A stretch of DNA of 64,000 nucleotides from Pseudomonas alkylphenolica (GCF_000746525.1 NZ_CP009048.1:5028501-5092500), one strand, 5' to 3'; positions 26,681 through 35,561 are shown, numbered from the stretch's first letter. The notes: generated by a model not told the origin, from the letters alone. Program-made: numbers and translations.

Positions 26681-27349
26681 TCAGGCTTGCAGGAAACGCA
26701 AAACCGACTCGCAAATCATCTCGCGATGACGCGCCTTGAGCGCCGCATCTTCGAAATCAACCTGGAAGATCTCGCCAAAGGTGTTGCGGTTCGATACCCG
26801 GTAGAAGCAGAACGAACTGATCAACAGGTGTACGTCCAGCGCCTCCAGGCCCTGACGGAAGACCCCTTCGGCAGCCCCGCGGCGCAGGATCTCGTCCAGT
26901 GCATTGAGCACGGTCTTGTTCATCGAGCGAATCACCGCAGAGCGCTTCACATACTCGCCGTGATGCATGTTCTCGTTGCAGACGATACGCACGAAATCGA
27001 CGTTGCGATCATGGTGATCGAAGGTGAACTCCACCAGCCGGCGAATGCCCTGACGCGGCTCCAGTTCAGCCAGGTGCAGGCTGCTCTCGGTGTTGCGGAT
27101 ATCACCGTAGAGCTTCTCCAGCACCTCGACGTACAACTGCTCCTTGCTGTTGAAGTAGTAGTAGATCATGCGCTTGGAGGTCTGGGTGCGCTCGGCGATG
27201 GCATCGACCCGGGCGCCAGCCAGCCCTTGCTGGACGAACTCGCTGATCGCCGCCTGGAGAATGTTCTCGCGGGTCTTTTCCGGATTGTTCTTGCGCCCCT
27301 TGCGCGCCACTGGTTCAGGGGCGGCGCAGAGTGCTGGAGTAGTTGTCAT
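26681..27349 (-). CDS. TetR family regulator of the quinate/shikimate genes (QuiR-like position)
   Basis: A 222-residue repressor. The N-terminal helix-turn-helix (about 25-70) includes ILQAAISEFVQQGLAG and TSKRMIYYYFNSKEQLY, and the C-terminal ligand domain fits TetR_C members that bind small aromatic or cyclic acids. Lies 77 bases downstream of quiC on the same strand and may be co-transcribed. A 14-bp dyad between quiC and the MFS gene is its likely operator. Function is inferred from position only. Confidence 0.85.
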   Translation of the reverse strand: MTTTPALCAAPEPVARKGRKNNPEKTRENILQAAISEFVQQGLAGARVDAIAERTQTSKRMIYYYFNSKEQLYVEVLEKLYGDIRNTESSLHLAELEPRQGIRRLVEFTFDHHDRNVDFVRIVCNENMHHGEYVKRSAVIRSMNKTVLNALDEILRRGAAEGVFRQGLEALDVHLLISSFCFYRVSNRNTFGEIFQVDFEDAALKARHREMICESVLRFLQA

Positions 27350-27426
27350 ACGGGACTCGTGGCCAACGGTTAACCCGGTGATTATGAGCCCCGGGAGATA
27401 AGGAAGAAAGCCTGCCGGCCCCCGCC

Positions 27427-29334
27427 CTACAAGCGGGCCTGTGCCGGGGCGCCCGCACGGGCCTTGGCCATGGCCGCCAGACGCACGGCGACGTTGGCCG
27501 CGCCGTAGCCGCTGTAGCCATTGCGCCGCTGCAAGACCTCGAAGAAAAAGCGCTCCTCGAACGGTTCGGTATACACGTGAAACAGCTCGCCGCCCTGGGC
27601 GTCACGGTCATAGAGCACGTTGTAATAAGCCAGCTCACTGAGGAACTCGTCGTCGAAATCAAAGCGCGCAGCCAGGTCGTCGTAGTAGTTGAGCGGGATG
27701 TCGAGCAACGCCACACCGGCCTCCTTGGCTTGCTTGACCGCGGCAAAGATGTCGTCGCAGTCGAAGGCGATGTGATGCACACCCGAGCCGCGATAATGCG
27801 ACAGGGCATGAGCGATGGCGGTGTTGCGGTTTTCCGAGATGTTCAACGGCAGGCGGATCGAGCTGCAACGGCTGCGCAGCGCCCGGCTTTTTACCAGGCC
27901 ATAAGGATCAGGCAGGACCACTTCGTCATCGGCGGTGAAGTCCAGCAAGCTTTTGTAGAACAGCGCCCAACTGTCCAGGCCATCGGCCGGCAAGGCCAGG
28001 GCCATGTGATCGATGCGCTTGAGGCCGAGGCTGTTACCCGAGGCTTGCACCAGGCTGAAATCGGTATCGTAGATGGTCCGCCCTTCGGCGTCCTGATCGA
28101 CCAGGTAGATCAGACTGCCATCGGGCGCACGCACCGCCGCCAGCTCGCGCTCGTTCGGTCCGACCAGGCCGCGGTAAGGCTGGCCATGAAAGGCCACCGC
28201 GCGAGCCAGCGCCTGGGCACTGTCCTTGACCCGGATTGCCGTAGCGCACAAGGACGGGCCATGGCTTTCGAAAAAGTTGTGGGCAAACGAATAAGGCTCG
28301 GCGTTGAGGATCAGGTTGATATCGCCCTGGCGCAGCAAACTGACATTCTTCGAGCGGTGGGTACCGGTGCGGGTGAAGCCCAGGCGTTCCAGCCAGTTAC
28401 CCAGCTTGGCGCCGAGGGCGTCGTCAACGGCAAATTCAAGAAACTCGATACCATCGTAGGCACTGGCTGGCGGTGGCGCGAACAATAGATCGTCCTGCGC
28501 TTGCGAAGTCTGCTGTGCAAGGCGCTGGCGGGTCTTCTCCTCCAGATATAGCAGCGAACGCAGACCGTCGGCGGCATTGGCGCGCGGTGGCGCGGCGCGG
28601 AAACCATCGTTGAAGATTTCCAGCGACAACGGCCCGCGATAGCCGCTGGCCAGAATCGGTGCCAGAAAGCCCGCCAGATCGAACTCGCCCTGCCCCGGGA
28701 AGCAGCGAAAATGCCGGCTCCACTCCAGTACATCCATCGCCAGCAGCGGTGCATCAGCCATCTGCACGAAGAAGATCTTGTCGCCGGGGACCTCGGCGAT
28801 CGCACTCGGGTCGCCCTTGAGCGACAGGGTATGAAAACTGTCGAGAATCATCCCCAGGCTGGCATGGTCCGCGGCCTTGACGATGTCCCAGACCTGCTGC
28901 CAGGTGTTCACATGCCGGCCCCAGGCCAATGCTTCGTAGCCGATGCGCAGATCGCGGGCCCCGGCGCGCTCGGCCAGCAGGCGCAGGTCGTCGACCAGCA
29001 CCTGGCGCTCGCCCAGTGCATCGGCAGCCACGTTGCTGCATACCAGCACCAGATCGGTTCCCAGCTCCTGCATCAGGTCGAACTTGCGCTCGGCACGGTC
29101 CAGGTTGCGCGCCAGCCGCTCACGACGGCAGCCTTCAAAATCGCGAAATGGCTGAAACAAAGTGATTGCCAGGCCCAGGTCGGCACAGCGCTGGCGGATT
29201 TCCCGCGGGCTGCCGGCGTAGTAGAGCAAGTCATTTTCGAAGATCTCGACCCCGTCAAAGCCCGCGGCGGCAATGGCGTCGAGTTTTTCAGGCAAGGTAC
29301 CGCTCAAGGACACGGTGGCAATTGAACGCTGCAT
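27427..29334 (-). CDS. quiC: 3-Dehydroshikimate dehydratase fused to an HPPD-like VOC domain
   Basis: Converts 3-dehydroshikimate to protocatechuate. The 635-residue length matches P. putida QuiC1. Residues 1-285 are a sugar-phosphate-isomerase-like TIM barrel with metal ligands E134, D165, H168, Q191 and E239. Residues about 310-635 are two vicinal-oxygen-chelate repeats like 4-hydroxyphenylpyruvate dioxygenase (GVHHIAFDCDDI), which in QuiC1 has been reported not to have HPPD activity. Start ATG 29334 has GGAG nine bases upstream; the upstream in-frame codons carry no family sequence. Confidence 0.94.
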   Translation of the reverse strand: MQRSIATVSLSGTLPEKLDAIAAAGFDGVEIFENDLLYYAGSPREIRQRCADLGLAITLFQPFRDFEGCRRERLARNLDRAERKFDLMQELGTDLVLVCSNVAADALGERQVLVDDLRLLAERAGARDLRIGYEALAWGRHVNTWQQVWDIVKAADHASLGMILDSFHTLSLKGDPSAIAEVPGDKIFFVQMADAPLLAMDVLEWSRHFRCFPGQGEFDLAGFLAPILASGYRGPLSLEIFNDGFRAAPPRANAADGLRSLLYLEEKTRQRLAQQTSQAQDDLLFAPPPASAYDGIEFLEFAVDDALGAKLGNWLERLGFTRTGTHRSKNVSLLRQGDINLILNAEPYSFAHNFFESHGPSLCATAIRVKDSAQALARAVAFHGQPYRGLVGPNERELAAVRAPDGSLIYLVDQDAEGRTIYDTDFSLVQASGNSLGLKRIDHMALALPADGLDSWALFYKSLLDFTADDEVVLPDPYGLVKSRALRSRCSSIRLPLNISENRNTAIAHALSHYRGSGVHHIAFDCDDIFAAVKQAKEAGVALLDIPLNYYDDLAARFDFDDEFLSELAYYNVLYDRDAQGGELFHVYTEPFEERFFFEVLQRRNGYSGYGAANVAVRLAAMAKARAGAPAQARL

Positions 29335-29636
29335 TTTTATGGCTCCGATGGGCAGGCAAAACCCGGATGCTGCGAGTATTGGCGTTGCACACTTTTTGCT
29401 CAATCAAAAAGGTACTAACTGGTTAGTTTTGTGTTCGATTATCGCCCATAATAGCGTTCTACGAATTGACCCTTTTTTGACCACAGGCGCACCATTTCGA
29501 CACCGGGCAGTGATGCTCGACGCGCCAAAAGCGCCTCGACCCCTGCCGTTCCAACCGACCGCCGTACACCCCGGCGTCCTTAGCGTTGCGTAACCCAGGC
29601 TTGACCCATAAACATAAAAATACGGGTAACCCTCCC
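29335..29636. other. 302-base intergenic region between divergent quiC and the MFS gene
   Basis: No gene is seen. It is more AT-rich than its surroundings near quiC and holds the 14-bp TetR-type dyad at 29414-29427, so it likely carries divergent promoters for quiC and the transporter. Confidence 0.75.
29414..29427. promoter_or_regulatory. TetR-type operator dyad
   Basis: ACTAACTGGTTAGT: perfect 6-base arms (ACTAAC/GTTAGT) around a central TG. It lies 80 bases upstream of quiC and 210 upstream of the MFS gene. The size and symmetry fit a TetR dimer, and a tetR gene is two genes away. Confidence 0.65.
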
Positions 29637-30977
29637 ATGATCCATTCGCACAGTTCCCGCATGGCCCAGCCGCTGGCCAGCAACCCGCACGCCGGCATCG
29701 GCGACAAGATCCGTGGCGCCATGGCGGTCGGCAAGACCCGTTGGGTCATGCTTGCCCTGGTGTTCTTTGCCACCACCCTGAACTACATCGACCGCGCCGC
29801 CCTGGGCGTCATGCAGCCGATCCTGGCCAAGGAAATGAACTGGACGGCAATGGATTACGCCAACATCAACTTCTGGTTCCAGGTCGGCTATGCCATCGGC
29901 TTCGTCCTCCAGGGCCGGTTGATCGACCGCATCGGCGTCAAGCGCGTGTTCTTCTGCGCCGTGCTGCTCTGGAGCCTGGCCACCGGTGCTCACGGCCTGG
30001 CCACTTCGGCGGTGGGCTTCATGGTCTGCCGCTTCATTCTCGGCCTGACCGAAGCCGCCAACTACCCGGCCTGCGTCAAGACCACCCGCCTGTGGTTCCC
30101 GGCCGGCGAGCGGGCGGTGGCCACCGGCATCTTCAACGCCGGGACCAACGTCGGGGCGATGTTCACGCCGATGCTGCTGCCACTGATTCTTACCGTCTGG
30201 GGCTGGCAGGCTGCGTTCATGGGCATGGGCGCGCTGGGCCTGGTGTGGGTGATTTTCTGGGGCTTGAAGTACTTCAATCCGGAAGACCATCCAAGCGTCA
30301 GCAAGGAAGAACTGGCCTACGTACAGGGCGAAAAGGAACCGGAACAGGCGCGTGTGCCCTTTTCGCGCATCCTGCGCATGCGCGGCACCTGGGCCTTCGC
30401 CCTGGCCTACTCGATGACCGCACCGGTGTTCTGGTTCTACCTGTACTGGCTGCCGCCGTTCCTCAACCAGCAGTACAACCTGGGCATCAGCGTGACGCAG
30501 ATGGGTATTCCGCTGATCGTCATCTACATCAGCGCCGACTTCGGCAGTGTTGGCGGCGGCATTCTCTCGTCGTTCCTGATTGGCCGTGGCATGGCGCCGG
30601 TCAAGGCTCGCCTGCTGTCGATGCTGCTGTTTGCGATCACCATCATCGGCGTGATCTTCGCCGCCGGCGCCAGCAGCCTGTGGGTTGCGGTTCTGGCCAT
30701 CTCCCTGGCAATCGCCGCGCACCAGGCCTGGACCGCCAATATCTGGAGCCTGGTGATGGACTACACGCCCAAGCACATGATGAGTACGGTGTTCGGTTTC
30801 GGTGGCATGTGCGCGGCCATCGGCGGGATGTTCATGACCCAGTTGGTGGGCTACATCCTGACCACCACCAACAACAACTACACCCTGCTGTTCACCATGA
30901 TCCCGGCCATGTACTTCATTGCCCTGACCTGGATGTACCTGATGGCCCCGCGCAAAGTGCCGAAGGTCGAAGCCTAA
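29637..30977 (+). CDS. MFS transporter, anion:cation symporter family (candidate quinate/shikimate importer)
   Basis: A 446-residue inner-membrane carrier with about 12 helices. The motifs LVFFATTLNYIDRAALGVMQP, GRLIDRIGVKRVFF and GLTEAANYPACVKTTRLWFPAGERA are characteristic of the ACS family (hexuronate, glucarate and aromatic acid carriers). Divergent from quiC across a shared regulatory region, which suggests import of the quiC pathway substrate. The start at 29637 is chosen for length; its ribosome-binding site is poor and a second ATG lies at 29661. Its stop overlaps the eamA-type stop by four bases. Confidence 0.87.
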   Translation: MIHSHSSRMAQPLASNPHAGIGDKIRGAMAVGKTRWVMLALVFFATTLNYIDRAALGVMQPILAKEMNWTAMDYANINFWFQVGYAIGFVLQGRLIDRIGVKRVFFCAVLLWSLATGAHGLATSAVGFMVCRFILGLTEAANYPACVKTTRLWFPAGERAVATGIFNAGTNVGAMFTPMLLPLILTVWGWQAAFMGMGALGLVWVIFWGLKYFNPEDHPSVSKEELAYVQGEKEPEQARVPFSRILRMRGTWAFALAYSMTAPVFWFYLYWLPPFLNQQYNLGISVTQMGIPLIVIYISADFGSVGGGILSSFLIGRGMAPVKARLLSMLLFAITIIGVIFAAGASSLWVAVLAISLAIAAHQAWTANIWSLVMDYTPKHMMSTVFGFGGMCAAIGGMFMTQLVGYILTTTNNNYTLLFTMIPAMYFIALTWMYLMAPRKVPKVEA

Positions 30978-31852
30978 GGCTTGCGCTGCAACCAGGCAGC
31001 GCCCAGGCCGCTGAGGCAGATCAGCGCGATACCGACCAGCCCGGCCATGTCCGGGCTGTGTCCGAACAGCACCAGGCCGAGTATCCCGGCGAACACGATC
31101 TGGCAGTAACTGAACGGCGCCAGCATGGCCGGTGGCGCGTGGCGGAAAGCCTGGGTCAGGAACAGGTGCGCGGTCATCCCGCAGGTACCGAGCGCCACCG
31201 CCATCAATCCGTGGATCAGGCTCGGCGTTTGCCAGAACATCGGCACGATGGCACTCATCACCAGCGTATTGAGCACCCCGGTGAAGAAGTTGCTGGTGGT
31301 CGGGCTGTCAATTCCGCTGAGCTTGCGGGTCAGCAACTGGTAGAAACAGAAACACAGCGCCGAACCGAAAGGCAGCAGCACTGCCGGGGTGAACAGGGCG
31401 CCGCCGGGATGGACGATCACCGTCACGCCGACGAAACTCACCAGCACCGCCACCCACTGGCCACGGGTCACCTTCTCGCCCAGCAACGGCAAGGACAACG
31501 CCGTCACCAGCAAGGGCGCGAGGAAGTTGACTGCGGTCGCTTCGGCAAGCGGGATGTACTGCAAAGCGGTGGTAAACAGCAAGCTGGTGCCCAGCAGACA
31601 CAATGCGCGCAAGGCCTGCAGCCCCGGCCGCCGCGTGCGTAACACACGCAACCCGGACTGCGGCAGGAAGATCGCCATCATCAACAGGGTGTGCACCAGA
31701 TAGCGGGCCCAGACCACCCAGAGAATCGGATAGAACCCGGCCAGGTATTTGGACAGGGCGTCATGGCTGGCAAACAGAAACGTCGCCAGCACCACCAGCA
31801 GAATCCCTCGCAATGGCTGGCTGGTATCGTTGAGCGTGGTGGCACGCGGCAT
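30974..31852 (-). CDS. EamA (DMT superfamily) transporter
   Basis: A 292-residue protein with ten hydrophobic helices in two EamA repeats (SHDALSKYLAGFYPILWVVWAR and TSNFFTGVLNTLVMS...). Carriers of this family export or import small metabolites. Starts 16 bases after the stop of the TIM-barrel gene, so it is co-transcribed with it and may carry a substrate or product of that enzyme. Overlaps tail to tail with the MFS gene. Confidence 0.86.
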   Translation of the reverse strand: MPRATTLNDTSQPLRGILLVVLATFLFASHDALSKYLAGFYPILWVVWARYLVHTLLMMAIFLPQSGLRVLRTRRPGLQALRALCLLGTSLLFTTALQYIPLAEATAVNFLAPLLVTALSLPLLGEKVTRGQWVAVLVSFVGVTVIVHPGGALFTPAVLLPFGSALCFCFYQLLTRKLSGIDSPTTSNFFTGVLNTLVMSAIVPMFWQTPSLIHGLMAVALGTCGMTAHLFLTQAFRHAPPAMLAPFSYCQIVFAGILGLVLFGHSPDMAGLVGIALICLSGLGAAWLQRKP

Positions 31853-31868
31853 GGGATCGGCTCGCAGG

Positions 31869-32684
31869 TCAGTGCTGCAGGAGCAGCAGGCGGGTTTTGT
31901 CCAGGGCCATCTGAGCCCGTTGCAGGGCGCTGATACCCTGTTCGTACAATTGCCGGGTGGGAATCTCCAGGCTCAAGGGAATCGACGGCGGCAGACTGCC
32001 CAGCAGCCCGGCCAGATCGCAATCACCGTCACCGGGGAAGCGCCGCTCATTGCGCGCCTGACGCAGGATCTCGGCCATGTCGTCAGGACGCGGTCCTGCC
32101 ACATCGCACAGCTGAGCATAACGCAGGCGTGAAGGGGCGATCTGGCGCAGGTCATCCAGCGACGAGGCCGAACGGTCGAAATGGAAGGCGTCGACCAGTA
32201 CGCAACCGTTGTCACGCTCAGCCCGCTCGACAATGCGCAGTGCCTGGGTGAGGTTGCTGGCATCGGTCCAGGGCATGAACTCCAGATGCGGGTGCAGCCC
32301 GTATTGCGCGGCCAGATCGCACAGTTCGGCGAAGTGCGCGGTCAGGCGTGATTCATCGGGGTCATTGCCGGCCACCAGCAGTTCGCTGGCACCGAACTCG
32401 GCGCCGACGGCCAGCAGGGCCTCGAAATCGGCGACACGGGTCTCTGGCTTGAGCCGCAGGATCTCCACGTCCAGCACCTTGATGCCGGTATCGCGCAGGC
32501 GTGCGGCAGTCTGGCGGCGCAGCCCGGCATCCGCTACCAGCGGGAAGTGATGCTCCTCAGGCGTGGCCGGTTCCAGGCGCAGGCCGACATGGCTGTAGCC
32601 GGCGCGAGCGGCGACTTCGACCATTTCCACAGGTGACAGCTCAAGTACCGTCAGGGCGGCGAGGGACATCACGCGTTGCGTCAT
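31869..32684 (-). CDS. Stand-alone xylose-isomerase-like TIM-barrel protein, QuiC N-domain paralogue
   Basis: A 271-residue AP-endonuclease-2 superfamily barrel. By inspection its metal ligands fall at E135, D165, H168, Q191 and E240, nearly the same numbers as in the QuiC N-domain of this window (E134, D165, H168, Q191, E239), and the FPGxGxxDLAG motif is shared. It lacks the VOC domain. It could be a second dehydroshikimate dehydratase, an inosose-type dehydratase or an isomerase. Upstream of eamA in the same operon and downstream of iclR. The ATG at 32684 has a weak ribosome-binding site; an ATG five codons in is an alternative. Confidence 0.85.
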   Translation of the reverse strand: MTQRVMSLAALTVLELSPVEMVEVAARAGYSHVGLRLEPATPEEHHFPLVADAGLRRQTAARLRDTGIKVLDVEILRLKPETRVADFEALLAVGAEFGASELLVAGNDPDESRLTAHFAELCDLAAQYGLHPHLEFMPWTDASNLTQALRIVERAERDNGCVLVDAFHFDRSASSLDDLRQIAPSRLRYAQLCDVAGPRPDDMAEILRQARNERRFPGDGDCDLAGLLGSLPPSIPLSLEIPTRQLYEQGISALQRAQMALDKTRLLLLQH

Positions 32685-32718
32685 AGTTTGTGATCTCGGA
32701 AAGTGGGCTTGGAATATT

Positions 32719-32733
32719 TAGAACCATGTTCCA
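32719..32733. promoter_or_regulatory. IclR-type dyad, copy 1
   Basis: TAGAACCATGTTCCA, 35 bases upstream of the TIM-barrel gene. It shares the pattern TRGAA-N5-TTCCA with copy 2 between iclR and the FAD dehydrogenase. Assigned to the neighbouring IclR regulator by inference. Confidence 0.5.
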
Positions 32734-32754
32734 CTTTCAGTGCAAGCAAAAAAA

Positions 32755-32805
32755 CATCACGGGGCAAGCCCGCTCCCACTGTGGGAGCGGGCTTGCCCCG
32801 CGATG
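32755..32805. repeat. BIME between iclR and the TIM-barrel gene
   Basis: Two inverted REP copies without spacer, between two genes transcribed in the same (minus) direction, five bases past the iclR stop. The left copy has one changed base (ATCACGGGG). Confidence 0.9.
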
Positions 32806-32809
32806 CCTT

Positions 32810-33586
32810 TTAAACAAACAACTCAGACGCAGGGCTCGCCGCCGACAACTCCGCCGCTGCCGCCAGCAACACCGGCGCCAGCTCGTGCATGCGCACTTCG
32901 CTCATCCGTGCACTGGGCCCGGCCACGCTGAGCACCCCCACCGCATGACCATCGAGCGGATGACGCACCACCGCCGCCAGTGCCGAAGTGCCCACCGCCG
33001 AGCTTTCCACCACCCAGGCATAACCGTGCTCACGCGTCAGGCGCAGGCGTTCAAGCAGTTCGGCGTTGGAAGCCGGCGCATTGGGGCCAAAGTCTTCACG
33101 CCGGGCAATGCCCTGGCGCTCCACCAGCACCAGCGCCTGGGCATCGCTGAGGCTGGACAGCCAGGCATGCCCGGAAGCGGTGTAGAACAGCGGTGCATCG
33201 CGGCCCATATCCGGGTCGTAACGCAGGCCGGAACGGGCGCCCTGGGCTTTGGCGATCCAGGTCTGGCGGTCACCGTCGATCACCCCCAGGCGCACCAGCT
33301 CACCGGTCTGTTGCGCCAGCTGATCGAGAATCGGCTGAACGATATCGGCGCCGCTGCTGGCCAGGTAGCGAAAGCCCATGGCCACCAAGCGAGTGCTCAG
33401 GTGGTAACGGCTGCTCTCCAGGTTCTGCCGCACATAACCCAGGCGCATCAACTCGGCGAGCATGCGGTGGGTGGCGCTCTTGGGGATATCCAGCTCTTCG
33501 GCCAGGGTCTGCAGGGGCAGCCCGCGGGGTTCGCTGGTGAGGCGTTCGAGAAGGCTGAACGCACGTTCGATCTGACTGCCGGCCAT
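32810..33586 (-). CDS. IclR family transcriptional regulator
   Basis: A 258-residue regulator with an N-terminal helix-turn-helix (MAGSQIERAFSLLERLTS, LDIPKSATHRMLAELMRLGY) and a C-terminal IclR effector domain. IclR proteins commonly control aromatic and cyclic-acid catabolism (PobR, PcaR, PcaU). The ATG at 33586 has AAGGA eight bases upstream; an ATG two codons earlier is too close to it. Divergent from the FAD dehydrogenase gene, with a dyad in between; the TIM-barrel/eamA genes follow on the same strand. Confidence 0.9.
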   Translation of the reverse strand: MAGSQIERAFSLLERLTSEPRGLPLQTLAEELDIPKSATHRMLAELMRLGYVRQNLESSRYHLSTRLVAMGFRYLASSGADIVQPILDQLAQQTGELVRLGVIDGDRQTWIAKAQGARSGLRYDPDMGRDAPLFYTASGHAWLSSLSDAQALVLVERQGIARREDFGPNAPASNAELLERLRLTREHGYAWVVESSAVGTSALAAVVRHPLDGHAVGVLSVAGPSARMSEVRMHELAPVLLAAAAELSAASPASELFV

Positions 33587-33710
33587 GGTCATGGTCCTTG
33601 AAAATTTTGCCGATTCTAAAGAGCGCGAGGCAAAGCGCAAAACACTGTCCGATCTTCGCCCACTTTGTCGCCTGGCCGCTTGGCCGGGCAGTGCTTCGAA
33701 TCATAGAATA

Positions 33711-33725
33711 TGGAATCTTGTTCCA
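33711..33725. promoter_or_regulatory. IclR-type dyad, copy 2
   Basis: TGGAATCTTGTTCCA, perfect arms TGGAA/TTCCA with a 5-base spacer, in the gap between divergent iclR and the FAD dehydrogenase gene, 39 bases before the latter. Likely operator of the IclR protein. Confidence 0.6.
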
Positions 33726-33763
33726 GAATATAACAAAACTCACTGTTCGAGGAGACACTGCCC

Positions 33764-35482
33764 ATGGCTGTCGATACCCCCACGTCTACCCGCGTGGATT
33801 GCGATGTACTGGTCATCGGCTCCGGCGCGGCCGGATTGTCTGCGGCGGTAACCGCCGCCTGGCATGGGCAGAAAGTCATCGTGGTGGAAAAGGACCCGGT
33901 GTTCGGTGGTGCTACAGCCTGGTCCGGCGGCTGGATGTGGATACCGTGCAATCCACTGGCGCAACGCGCCGGCATCATCGAGGAGCGTGCCCAACCGCGC
34001 ACCTACCTGGAACACGAACTGGGCGAGCGATTCGACGCGCAAATGATCGACGCTTTTCTTGAAGCGGCGCCGAACATGGTGTCGTTTTTCGAGCGCCATA
34101 CGGCGCTGCAATTCGCCGACGGCAACGGCATTGCCGACATCCACGGTAATACACCTGGCGCCGGTACCGGTGGACGCTCGGTAATCGCCGCACCCTATGA
34201 CGGACGCCAGGTCGGCAAACTGCTCAAGCGCCTGCGCAAAACCATGCGCGAAACCTCGTTCATAGGCATGCCGATCATGGCAGGCAAAGATCTGGGCGCC
34301 TTCCTGACCCTGACCCGCTCGTGGCGTTCACTGTTGCACGTCAGCAAGCGTTTCAGCCGTCACCTGCTCGACCTCGCCCTGCACGGCCGGGCCATGCAAC
34401 TGGTCAACGGCGTCGCCCTGGTCGCGCGGCTGGCCAGGTCGGCGGAAGATCTGGGGGTGTTGCTTTGGGAGTCGGCGCCGGCCAAACGGCTGCTTCACCA
34501 GCAGGGCCGGGTCTGCGGCGCGGTGATCGACACTGCGCGCGGCCCTGTCAGTATTCATGCGCGCAAGGCCGTGGTTCTCGCCGCCGGCGGTTTTGCCAAT
34601 GACATCGAACGGCGCAAGGCCCTGTTCCCGCGCACGCCCAGCGGCCATGAACACCTGGCCTTGCCGCCCTTGGGCGCCAACGGTGATGGCCTGCGACTGG
34701 GTGAAAGTGTTGGTGGCCAGGTCGCCGATGACCTGCACAGCCCGGTGGCCTGGGCGCCGGTTTCACGGGTGCCGCACAAAGACGGTACTGTCGGCCATTT
34801 CCCGCACATCATCGAGCGCGGCAAGCCCGGCATCATCGGCGTACTGGCCAACGGCAAACGCTTCGTCAACGAAGCCGATGGCTACTACGACTACGTCAGC
34901 GCCATGGTCGCCCAGGCACCCGGTGAGAAGGTCGAGTCCTGGCTGATTTGCAGCCACGTCTTTCAGCGCCGTTATGGCCTCGGCATGTCCCGCCCCTTTC
35001 CGCTGCCGCTGCAGCCATTCATTGCCTCGGGCTACCTGAAAACCGCCAGGACCATCGAAGCGCTGGCGCGCGCCTGTGGCATCGATCCACAAGGTTTGCG
35101 CGATACCGTGAATGAGTACAACCACCATGCCCGCCTGGGTGAAGACCCGGCATTCGGCCGCGGCTCGACGCCCTACAACCGCAAACAGGGCGATGCCCTG
35201 CACACACCGAATCCGTGCGTGGCGCCGATCGAGCGAGGGCCGTTCTATGCGGTAAAAGTCGAGCCGGGGTGTTTTGGCACCTTTGCCGGACTGCGGACCA
35301 ATCAGCATGCCCAGGTCCTGGACAGCCAGCGTCAACCCATCGACGGGTTGTATGCAGTGGGAACCGACATGGCCAGCATCATGGGCGGGCACTACCCGGC
35401 AGGCGGGATCAATCTGGGGCCTGCGGCGACGTTTGGCTACATCGCCGGGCGGCATATTGCCGGGGTCACCGAGTACGAATGA
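33764..35482 (+). CDS. FAD-dependent dehydrogenase (3-ketosteroid-dehydrogenase/fumarate-reductase-like flavoprotein)
   Basis: A 572-residue flavoprotein. The Rossmann FAD motif is VLVIGSGAAGLSAAV at residues 15-29, followed by VVEKDPVFGGATAWSGG; a second FAD strand is KAVVLAAGGFAND, and the C-terminal GGHYPAGGINLGPAATFGY closes the FAD site. Automatic annotation would call it 3-oxosteroid 1-dehydrogenase, but no steroid genes are present; the neighbours point to a ring compound leading to protocatechuate. No signal peptide. GAGGAG lies about 9 bases before the ATG. Its stop codon is part of a BIME. Confidence 0.85.
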   Translation: MAVDTPTSTRVDCDVLVIGSGAAGLSAAVTAAWHGQKVIVVEKDPVFGGATAWSGGWMWIPCNPLAQRAGIIEERAQPRTYLEHELGERFDAQMIDAFLEAAPNMVSFFERHTALQFADGNGIADIHGNTPGAGTGGRSVIAAPYDGRQVGKLLKRLRKTMRETSFIGMPIMAGKDLGAFLTLTRSWRSLLHVSKRFSRHLLDLALHGRAMQLVNGVALVARLARSAEDLGVLLWESAPAKRLLHQQGRVCGAVIDTARGPVSIHARKAVVLAAGGFANDIERRKALFPRTPSGHEHLALPPLGANGDGLRLGESVGGQVADDLHSPVAWAPVSRVPHKDGTVGHFPHIIERGKPGIIGVLANGKRFVNEADGYYDYVSAMVAQAPGEKVESWLICSHVFQRRYGLGMSRPFPLPLQPFIASGYLKTARTIEALARACGIDPQGLRDTVNEYNHHARLGEDPAFGRGSTPYNRKQGDALHTPNPCVAPIERGPFYAVKVEPGCFGTFAGLRTNQHAQVLDSQRQPIDGLYAVGTDMASIMGGHYPAGGINLGPAATFGYIAGRHIAGVTEYE

Positions 35483-35548
35483 TCGCGGGGCAAGCCCGCT
35501 CCCACCGGGAGGGTGCCCCACCTGTGGGAGCGGGCTTGCCCCGCGATA
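35481..35548. repeat. BIME between the FAD dehydrogenase gene and pcaG
   Basis: Inverted REP pair (35481-35506 and 35523-35548) at a convergent junction; the first copy shares bases with the TGA stop of the FAD dehydrogenase gene. Confidence 0.92.
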
Positions 35549-35561
35549 GCACCAGCACAAA

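Noticed and set aside
29741..31642. 633-codon plus-strand frame over the MFS and eamA genes
   Set aside because: Runs in another frame across two real genes and shows no recognisable domain.
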